From Reyranella soli (GTDB lineage Bacteria > Pseudomonadota > Alphaproteobacteria > Reyranellales > Reyranellaceae): DNA of 57,775 bases. The stretch spans positions 1 through 57,775 of the forward strand of contig NZ_BKAJ01000095.1 of assembly GCF_007992495.1 (NCBI RefSeq). The letters are read 5' to 3'. This document shows, in pieces, positions 52,542 to 57,775 of this stretch. Below the pieces are notes generated by a model, which saw nothing but the letters and a program-made list of their open reading frames with translations, made no database searches and had not been told where the DNA came from. Position 1 is the first letter of the stretch, and each line of letters begins with the position of its first letter. Made by a program: the position numbers and the translations under genes.

Positions 52542-53681
52542 ATGCAACCGCTTCCCTCCTCCGTACTTCCCGACGGCGTCCGCGCCCGCATCCTGCCCGG
52601 CATCAACGGCCTGGACATACATCTCCTCGAGGCCGGCTACGAAACGCCCGGCCGACCGGCCGTGCTGCTGTTGCACGGCTTCCCTGAGCTCGCCTACAGC
52701 TGGCGCAAGGTGATGCCGGCGCTGGCGGCAGCCGGCTACCACGCCATCGCGCCCGACCAGCGCGGCTATGGTCGCACGACGGGCTGGGACGCCGACTACG
52801 ACGGCGACCTTTCGGGCTTCCGGTTCATGAACCTGGTGCGCGACGCGATCGGCGTGCTGTTCGCGCTAGGCCATCGCACGGCGGAGTCCGTGGTCGGGCA
52901 CGATTTCGGCGCCTCGGTCGCGGCCTGCGCCGCGCTGATCCGGCCTGACATCTTCAAGCGCATGGTGCTGATGAGTGCGCCGTTCGGTGGACCACCGTCG
53001 GTGCCGTTCGATACGGCCGGCAAACCCGCCGCCGCCAAAGGCTACGATATCCATGCCGCAATGGCCGCGCTGCCGCGGCCACGCAAGCATTACCAGTGGT
53101 ACTACTCGACGCGGCCGGCCAACGAGAACATGTGGAAGGCCAAGCAGGGCGTGCACGATTTTCTGCGCGCCTACTACCACCACAAGAGCGCCGACTGGAA
53201 AGCCAACAAGCCGTTCGAGCTCGCCGGCCGGACCGCCGAGGAGTTCGCCAAGATGCCGACCTACTACATCATGGATCTCGCCGACGGCATGGCGGAGACG
53301 GTCGCCAAGGAGATGCCGTCGGCCGCCGAGATCGCGGCCAACACCTGGCTGACCGAGCGCGAACTCAAGGTCTACAGCGAGGAGTACGAGCGCAACGGTT
53401 TCCAGGGCGGGCTGAACTGGTATCGCGTACGCACGACCGGCAGGGCGAACGGCGAGCTGGAGGTGTTCAGCGGTCGCACCGTCGACGTGCCGTCGACCTT
53501 CATCTCGGGCCGCAGCGACTGGGGCATCTACCAGACGCCGGGCGCCATCGACCACATGCAGAAGACCGCCTGCACCAGGATGAAGGAGATCCACCTCATC
53601 GAGGGCGCCGGGCACTGGGTGCAGCAGGAGCAGCCGGACGAGGTGAACCGACTGCTGCTCGGGTTCCTGAAGTCGAGCTAG
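52542..53681 (+). CDS. Alpha/beta hydrolase, epoxide-hydrolase-like
   Basis: Hydrolase of 379 aa. HGFPE at 45-49 forms the oxyanion site, the nucleophile is Asp121 in VGHDFGAS (Asp rather than Ser, as in epoxide hydrolases and haloalkane or fluoroacetate dehalogenases), and His358 in GAGHWVQQEQP is the base. A long cap region about 165-300, rich in Lys and Tyr, follows. It would open epoxides or remove halide by an ester intermediate. No signal peptide. A nested palindrome follows its end. Confidence 0.92.
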   Translation: MQPLPSSVLPDGVRARILPGINGLDIHLLEAGYETPGRPAVLLLHGFPELAYSWRKVMPALAAAGYHAIAPDQRGYGRTTGWDADYDGDLSGFRFMNLVRDAIGVLFALGHRTAESVVGHDFGASVAACAALIRPDIFKRMVLMSAPFGGPPSVPFDTAGKPAAAKGYDIHAAMAALPRPRKHYQWYYSTRPANENMWKAKQGVHDFLRAYYHHKSADWKANKPFELAGRTAEEFAKMPTYYIMDLADGMAETVAKEMPSAAEIAANTWLTERELKVYSEEYERNGFQGGLNWYRVRTTGRANGELEVFSGRTVDVPSTFISGRSDWGIYQTPGAIDHMQKTACTRMKEIHLIEGAGHWVQQEQPDEVNRLLLGFLKSS

Positions 53682-53690
53682 CCTCTTGCC

Positions 53691-53830
53691 GGACCGCGGG
53701 CCTCCAGGCCCGCTCATGGTCTTCGTCTTTGCCGGGAGCGCGCCATTCCAGTGGCGCATCATGTGCTGTTTCAACACGGCACTGGAGTGCCGCGCTCCCG
53801 GACATGAGCGGGCCTGGAGGCCCGCGGTCC
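53691..53830. repeat. Nested palindrome C4
   Basis: Outer arms 53691-53718 and 53803-53830 are perfect 28-bp reverse complements, each a GCGGGCCTCCAGGCCCGC hairpin followed by TCATG. The inner doublet 53732-53801 has CCGGGAGCGCG and CGCGCTCCCGG ends and its own TTCCAG/CTGGAG hairpins. The left half shares TCATGGTCTTCGTCTT with C3 at 32.3 kb, showing a common composite origin. Confidence 0.93.
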
Positions 53831-53836
53831 GCAGAA

Positions 53837-55144
53837 TTACTTCCGCCACCGCGCCGCTTCGGCCGGGTCGGCGTTGCAGGCGGCGGCGACGAGGGCAGCG
53901 GTGAACAGCGTCGCCATGCGCAGTTCGCCCTGGCCCACCTTGTCGCGCGTGTCGGCGGGAGTCAGGACGACGCGCAGGTTGGCAGCGGGATCGTCGAAGC
54001 CCGCGACCAGCCGCAGGGCCGGGATACCGCCCTGCGCGAAGTTGGCGTGGTCGGAATTGGTCATCAGCGGCCGCACCGTGCGCACGTTGAGCCCATTGGC
54101 CTCGGCCGTGCCCAGGATGAACGGCTCGACGCCGGCAAAGCCGCTCGAGAGCGCCGCGAGGTTGGGACTGCCCGCCACCGAGTCGAGATTGACGTTGAGC
54201 GCGATCCTGGCGCGCTCGGCGGCGCTCAGCGCCTCGACATACTGCGCCGAGCCGGTCAGCGCCCACTCCTCGACGCTGAAGAACATCACCCGCAGGCCCC
54301 GTCGGAAGCCCGCGGCGCGCGGCGCCAGCGCGCGCGTCACGGCAAGCACGCTCGCCAGCCCCGTGCCGTTGTCCATGGCGCTCTCGGCGAGGTCGTGGCC
54401 GTCGACATGGGCGCTCAGCACCACCCATTCGTCGGTCTTGCCCGGATAGTCATAGAGCAGCGTCTCGGTCTCGGCCGGGCTCTCCTCTGTCTCGATGGTC
54501 ATCGTCACCGTCGGATAGGCCGAAGCGCGCCGCGCCAGCCGCGCCGCGGTCTCGGGCGCGATGCCGAGGGCCGGGATGCCGTCACCCGCCTGTCGGCCCG
54601 ACGAGCCCGCCACGACATGACCGCTGAGGGGGCCCGCAATGAGAAAGCCCACCGCACCATGGGCACGTGCCGCGTCGTACTTGCGGCGGCGATGGATGGT
54701 GCCGGCGGCGAACATCAGCTCATGGCGCACCAGCACGATGCGTCCTTTTATCTCGGCCGAATGCGCCTCGAACTCCTCGGGTGTGCCGCGGCCGAGGTCG
54801 ATCACCTCGGCCGTCAGGCCGGCGGCCGGCGTCGCGATGCTGCGCACCAGTGGGTGGCAGGGGGCATGGCAGGCGGGATGGCTGCCATCGGCCAGGCGCA
54901 GCGTTGCCTTCCGCGCGCGCCAGCCGCCGTAGGGGACGGGGATCGAACGCCCCGAATTCGCAGGCGACGCCGCCTTCACGCGCTCGCGCAGGAGCGCGAA
55001 AGCGCGCTTCTCGCTCTCGGTGCCGGAAAGCCTGCCGCCGCAGTCGCAGATGTCGTTGAAGTCGCGCCACAGGCCGGTGTCGGCCAGCAGCTCGGCCGCG
55101 ATGGCACCGTCGAGACGCCAACGAGTGAGGGGATCAGCCGCCAA
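53837..55144 (-). CDS. M28-family metallopeptidase
   Basis: Zinc aminopeptidase-like protein of 435 aa. First metal ligands His and Asp occur in LSAHVDGHDLAESAMDNGTG, the catalytic Glu pair in SVEEWALTGS, and a late His in NSDHANFAQG. A protease-associated-like region precedes the catalytic domain (about 95-220). No clear signal peptide, so it may be cytosolic. I chose the TTG at 55144 because GGAGG lies six bases before it; an ATG at 55180 would give 447 aa and overlap the LysR gene by 47 bp. It is downstream of LysR on the same strand. Confidence 0.82.
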   Translation of the reverse strand: MAADPLTRWRLDGAIAAELLADTGLWRDFNDICDCGGRLSGTESEKRAFALLRERVKAASPANSGRSIPVPYGGWRARKATLRLADGSHPACHAPCHPLVRSIATPAAGLTAEVIDLGRGTPEEFEAHSAEIKGRIVLVRHELMFAAGTIHRRRKYDAARAHGAVGFLIAGPLSGHVVAGSSGRQAGDGIPALGIAPETAARLARRASAYPTVTMTIETEESPAETETLLYDYPGKTDEWVVLSAHVDGHDLAESAMDNGTGLASVLAVTRALAPRAAGFRRGLRVMFFSVEEWALTGSAQYVEALSAAERARIALNVNLDSVAGSPNLAALSSGFAGVEPFILGTAEANGLNVRTVRPLMTNSDHANFAQGGIPALRLVAGFDDPAANLRVVLTPADTRDKVGQGELRMATLFTAALVAAACNADPAEAARWRK

Positions 55145-56012
55145 GCTTGGCCTCCAGCAATTCGAGGAACGAAGCCGCAAGCGTCGAGGGCTCGCGGTCG
55201 CTGCGATGGAACACGCCGATCTCGTAGAGGATCGCGGGCTCGAACGGCCGCGCCACCAGGCCGAGATGGCCGAAGCTTTCCGCCGACATCGGATCGACCA
55301 GCGCCCAGCCGGTGCCGGCCGCCACGAGGCCGCAGAGGCTCGCCAGAAACTCCGCTTCGACCACGCTGTTGAGATGCGCGCCGGCGGCGGCGAAGACGGC
55401 GATGAGCCTGGCCGGCAGCTGCAGCGAGCGCGCCGGCGCCACCATTGGCAGGCCCGACAGGAGCTTGGGCGTCAGCACCTTGCGCGCGGCCAGCGGATGG
55501 CGCGGCGGCAGCACCACGACGCAGCGCATTTGGTGGCGCGAAAGCTTGACCGAGGTCTCGTCGAGCGGCAGCTCGGCGATGCCGATGTCGAAGCTTTCGC
55601 TCGGCAGGAGCTGGCTCACCACGTCGGAATGACGCGAGATCAGCCGCACCGACACGCCGGGACGGGTGGCCAGGAACTCGGAGACCAGCTTGGGCAGCAG
55701 CGAGATCGCGGCCCAGGGATGGCTGGCGATGGCGAGGCGGCCAGCCTGGCCCTCGCGGATCTGCGCCGTCGCCGTCTGCAGGCGATCAACCTCGCCCAGC
55801 ACGCGCGTGGCCTCGGCGTAGAACAGCATGCCTTCGGACGTGAGCTTCAAACGGCCGCCGGACCGCTCGAACAATGCGAAACCGACCGTCTCCTCGAGCC
55901 GCGCGATCTGAGTGCTGACGGCCGGTTGCGTGACGCCCATGGCGCCGGCGGCCGCCGTGACCGAGCGATGGTCGACGACGGCGCGAAAAGCTTCCAGAAG
56001 GCGAACATCCAT
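55134..56012 (-). CDS. LysR family transcriptional regulator, copy 2
   Basis: Regulator of 292 aa. The helix-turn-helix is at about 5-62 (RSVTAAAGAMGVTQPAVSTQIARLEE, in part), and the effector domain begins near RLAIASHPW. The start MDVRLLEAF at 56012 is favoured over an upstream ATG at 56069 because the family motif begins there; no strong Shine-Dalgarno is seen. Its stop overlaps the start region of the M28 peptidase gene. Two T-N11-A boxes in the divergent spacer to the ABC transporter genes suggest it controls amino acid uptake. Confidence 0.92.
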   Translation of the reverse strand: MDVRLLEAFRAVVDHRSVTAAAGAMGVTQPAVSTQIARLEETVGFALFERSGGRLKLTSEGMLFYAEATRVLGEVDRLQTATAQIREGQAGRLAIASHPWAAISLLPKLVSEFLATRPGVSVRLISRHSDVVSQLLPSESFDIGIAELPLDETSVKLSRHQMRCVVVLPPRHPLAARKVLTPKLLSGLPMVAPARSLQLPARLIAVFAAAGAHLNSVVEAEFLASLCGLVAAGTGWALVDPMSAESFGHLGLVARPFEPAILYEIGVFHRSDREPSTLAASFLELLEAKLGG

Positions 56013-56018
56013 GGAGGT

Positions 56019-56033
56019 ATAAAGCCTGTTTAT
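56019..56033. promoter_or_regulatory. Candidate LysR box 1
   Basis: ATAAA-GCCTG-TTTAT, a perfect inverted repeat containing ATA-N9-TAT and T-N11-A. It lies 6 bases upstream of the LysR start codon, a typical autoregulatory site. Confidence 0.6.
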
Positions 56034-56104
56034 TGAACTTCGAGCCCAGAGACACGGCATTTCTAGCAAAATCTTTGCCGATGTCGGAACAGAAGTCTTT
56101 CGGG

Positions 56105-56121
56105 CATACGAATTGCTTATG
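56105..56121. promoter_or_regulatory. Candidate LysR box 2
   Basis: CATA-CGAATTGCT-TATG, again ATA-N9-TAT with T-N11-A, but with C and G as extra pairing bases. It lies 44 bases before the ABC ATPase start, where an activator would sit. Confidence 0.6.
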
Positions 56122-56164
56122 GCGTGAAGTGGGTTAGGCTCGTACCGGAGGGGAAGGATGGGGG

Positions 56165-56926
56165 ATGGCGGGAACGCCGATCATCGTGGCAGAGGACGTG
56201 ACCAAGCGGTTCGGCACGCATCAGGTGCTGACCCGCGTCTCGTTGCCGGTGATGGAGCGCGACGTGGTGTGCATCGTGGGCCCGTCGGGCTCCGGAAAGA
56301 CCACGCTGCTGCGCTGCTTCGCCCTGCTCGAGAAGCCGAGCGAGGGTCGCATCGTCATGCAGGACACGACGATCTCCACGCCCGAGCCGGACCGCCAGAC
56401 CAGAGCCGCCGCGCGGGCGGTGCGTTCGGACATCGGCATGGTGTTCCAGCACTTCAACCTGTGGCCGCACATGTCGGTGCTTGAGAACCTGATCGAGGCG
56501 CCGTTGCGGGTGAAGCGCATGCCCAGGGATGAGGCAGTCGCTGTGGCCGAGAAGCTGCTGGCCAAGGTCGATCTCTCCGACAAGCGCGACGCCTATCCGG
56601 CGCGTCTGTCGGGTGGCCAGCAGCAGCGCGTGGCGATTGCCCGTGCGCTCGCCATGTCGCCCAAAGTGCTGCTCTTCGACGAGGCGACCAGCGCGCTCGA
56701 TCCCGAGCTGCGCCGCGAGGTGCTGATGGTCATGCGTCAGCTCGCCCGCGAGGGCATGACCATGCTGGTCGTCACGCACGAGATGGGCTTCGCGCGCCAC
56801 GTCGGCACGCGCACCGTGTTCATGGACCGCGGCGAGATCGTCGAGGCGGCGCCGGGCGCGGCGTTCTTCGATGCGCCGAAAACGGAGCGCGCCAAGCGCT
56901 TCCTGCAGCAGTTCGAGGATGAGTGA
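56165..56926 (+). CDS. Polar amino acid ABC transporter ATP-binding protein
   Basis: ATPase of 253 aa of the GlnQ/HisP family. Walker A GPSGSGKT at about 39-46, the Q-loop in VFQHFNLWPHMSVLENL, signature LSGGQQQR near 149-156, and Walker B LLFDEATSALDPEL. It powers import of polar amino acids with a periplasmic receptor and two permeases. GGAGGGGAAGG precedes the start. Divergent from LysR; the receptor gene follows 28 bp later. The permease genes are not in the window and may lie beyond its end. Confidence 0.95.
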   Translation: MAGTPIIVAEDVTKRFGTHQVLTRVSLPVMERDVVCIVGPSGSGKTTLLRCFALLEKPSEGRIVMQDTTISTPEPDRQTRAAARAVRSDIGMVFQHFNLWPHMSVLENLIEAPLRVKRMPRDEAVAVAEKLLAKVDLSDKRDAYPARLSGGQQQRVAIARALAMSPKVLLFDEATSALDPELRREVLMVMRQLAREGMTMLVVTHEMGFARHVGTRTVFMDRGEIVEAAPGAAFFDAPKTERAKRFLQQFEDE

Positions 56927-56954
56927 CGGGGAAGGTCAACCAAGGAGACCGATC

Positions 56955-57761
56955 ATGGGTGTGACGAAGATACTGGGGGCACTCGCCCTCACCGCAACGT
57001 TGGGGGTCATGGCGTCGTCCGGCGCCGAGGCGCAGCAGACGCAGTCGCGGCTCTACGACGTGACCAAGAGCAAGAAGGTCAGGGTCTGCCAGTTCCCGCT
57101 CTACTATTCGATCTCGTTCCGCAATCCCAAGACCGGCGAGATCGAAGGCATCGACGCCGATCTCGCGAAGGAATTCGCCAAGGAGCTCGACGCCAAGCTC
57201 GAGATCGTGGAATCGAGCTTCGGCAGCTTCATTGCCGACCTGCAGGCGGGCAAGTGCGAGATCGGCATGTTCGGCGTCGGCGCGACGATGAAGCGTGGGC
57301 AGGCCGTGGAATTCTCCAAGCCCTATCTGCTGACCAACCTCTATGCCGTCACGCGCAAGGACAGCAAGGTCAAGAAGTGGGAGGACATCGACCAGAAGGG
57401 CATCAAGGCCGCCGTCTCGCTCGGCAGCTACATGGAGCCCTTCATGAAGGGCTACGTGAAGAACGCCGAGGTCGTCTCAGTGGCGCCGCCCAACACGCGC
57501 GAGGCCGAGCTGGTGGCCGGCCGCGTCGACGTTATCATCACCGACTTCCCGACCGCCATCAAAGTGACCGACGAGTTCGACTGGGCGACCTACATTTTGC
57601 CCAACGAGAAGCTCGCCATCACGCCCTATGCCTACGTCGTGCCGCAGGGCGACCAGATCTGGCTGAACTACGTCAACCTGTTCGTCGACACCATCAAGCT
57701 CGACGGCCGGCTGCTGAAGTACGCCAAGAAGCACAAGCTCGACCCGATCGTGGCGCCGTAA
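56955..57761 (+). CDS. Polar amino acid ABC transporter substrate-binding protein
   Basis: Periplasmic receptor of 268 aa of the SBP_bac_3 family. The signal peptide ends near GAEAQQ. The two-lobe fold is marked by KVRVCQFPLYYSISFRNPKTG, EGIDADLAKEFAKEL and FGSFIADLQAGKCEIGMFG. The start at 56955 follows AAGGAG; longer frames are shadows of the ATPase gene. It forms an operon with the ATPase; transport of an amino acid such as glutamate or a cyclohexadienyl-type acid is likely. The last 14 bases of the window hold no further gene. Confidence 0.95.
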   Translation: MGVTKILGALALTATLGVMASSGAEAQQTQSRLYDVTKSKKVRVCQFPLYYSISFRNPKTGEIEGIDADLAKEFAKELDAKLEIVESSFGSFIADLQAGKCEIGMFGVGATMKRGQAVEFSKPYLLTNLYAVTRKDSKVKKWEDIDQKGIKAAVSLGSYMEPFMKGYVKNAEVVSVAPPNTREAELVAGRVDVIITDFPTAIKVTDEFDWATYILPNEKLAITPYAYVVPQGDQIWLNYVNLFVDTIKLDGRLLKYAKKHKLDPIVAP

Positions 57762-57775
57762 GGTGTTCTTCGGAG

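Overview
The window is 57.8 kb of GC-rich, gene-dense chromosomal DNA from a metabolically versatile alphaproteobacterium. The gene families (many acyl-CoA dehydrogenases, family III CoA-transferases, SDRs, flavin monooxygenases and orphan TctC receptors, plus DUF992 lipoproteins) and the intergenic palindromes resemble soil or water bacteria such as Reyranella or relatives. That placement is an inference from family content; no rRNA is present. There is also no tRNA, CRISPR array, transposase, integrase or phage gene, so this looks like ordinary chromosome rather than an island.

Layout. 1-1.9 kb: TauE/SafE exporter and two tandem DUF992 lipoproteins. 1.9-10.0 kb (minus): CoA-transferase, PLD-like protein, three acyl-CoA dehydrogenases, AEC transporter, TauD-like dioxygenase. 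10.3-15.7 kb: flavoprotein hydroxylase, small membrane protein, second CoA-transferase, MFS transporter, GST-like protein. 15.7-17.1 kb: SnoaL-type ECF sigma factor divergent from an AhpD-like protein, with a matching promoter for each. 17.1-19.5 kb: palindromes, a folded terminator-ended leader, a TctC receptor and an unknown protein. 19.5-30.3 kb: D-threonine-aldolase-like enzyme and SDR, then LLM oxidoreductase, acetoacetate-decarboxylase-like protein, Baeyer-Villiger-type monooxygenase, PPOX protein, NTF2-like protein, ABM protein, LysR, an NTF2-FMO fusion and an SDR. 30.7-44.5 kb: peptide-type SBP, SDR, PEP carboxylase, feruloyl-CoA-synthetase-like ligase divergent from an OxlT-like transporter and an ACAD10/11-like dehydrogenase, DUF202 protein, VOC protein, D-aminoacylase-like amidohydrolase with a TctC receptor. 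44.7-51.6 kb: HlyD/ABC/ABC-2 exporter, EamA transporter, SDR, hydrolase, dehydrogenase. 51.7-57.8 kb: two paralogous four-cysteine secreted proteins, epoxide-hydrolase-like protein, M28 peptidase with LysR, and a divergent polar amino acid ABC transporter that runs off the end.

Functional theme: uptake of organic acids, amino acids and peptides, activation to CoA thioesters, beta-oxidation-like dehydrogenation, and oxygenase attack on ketone or aromatic-like substrates. Central metabolism is represented by PEP carboxylase.

The most unusual material is non-coding: a terminator-ended chain of hairpins upstream of a TctC gene; mirror-image ECF41-type promoters between the sigma factor and its AhpD-like partner; and three families of intergenic palindromes, several nested inside one another and some abutting start codons so closely that they supply the ribosome-binding region.
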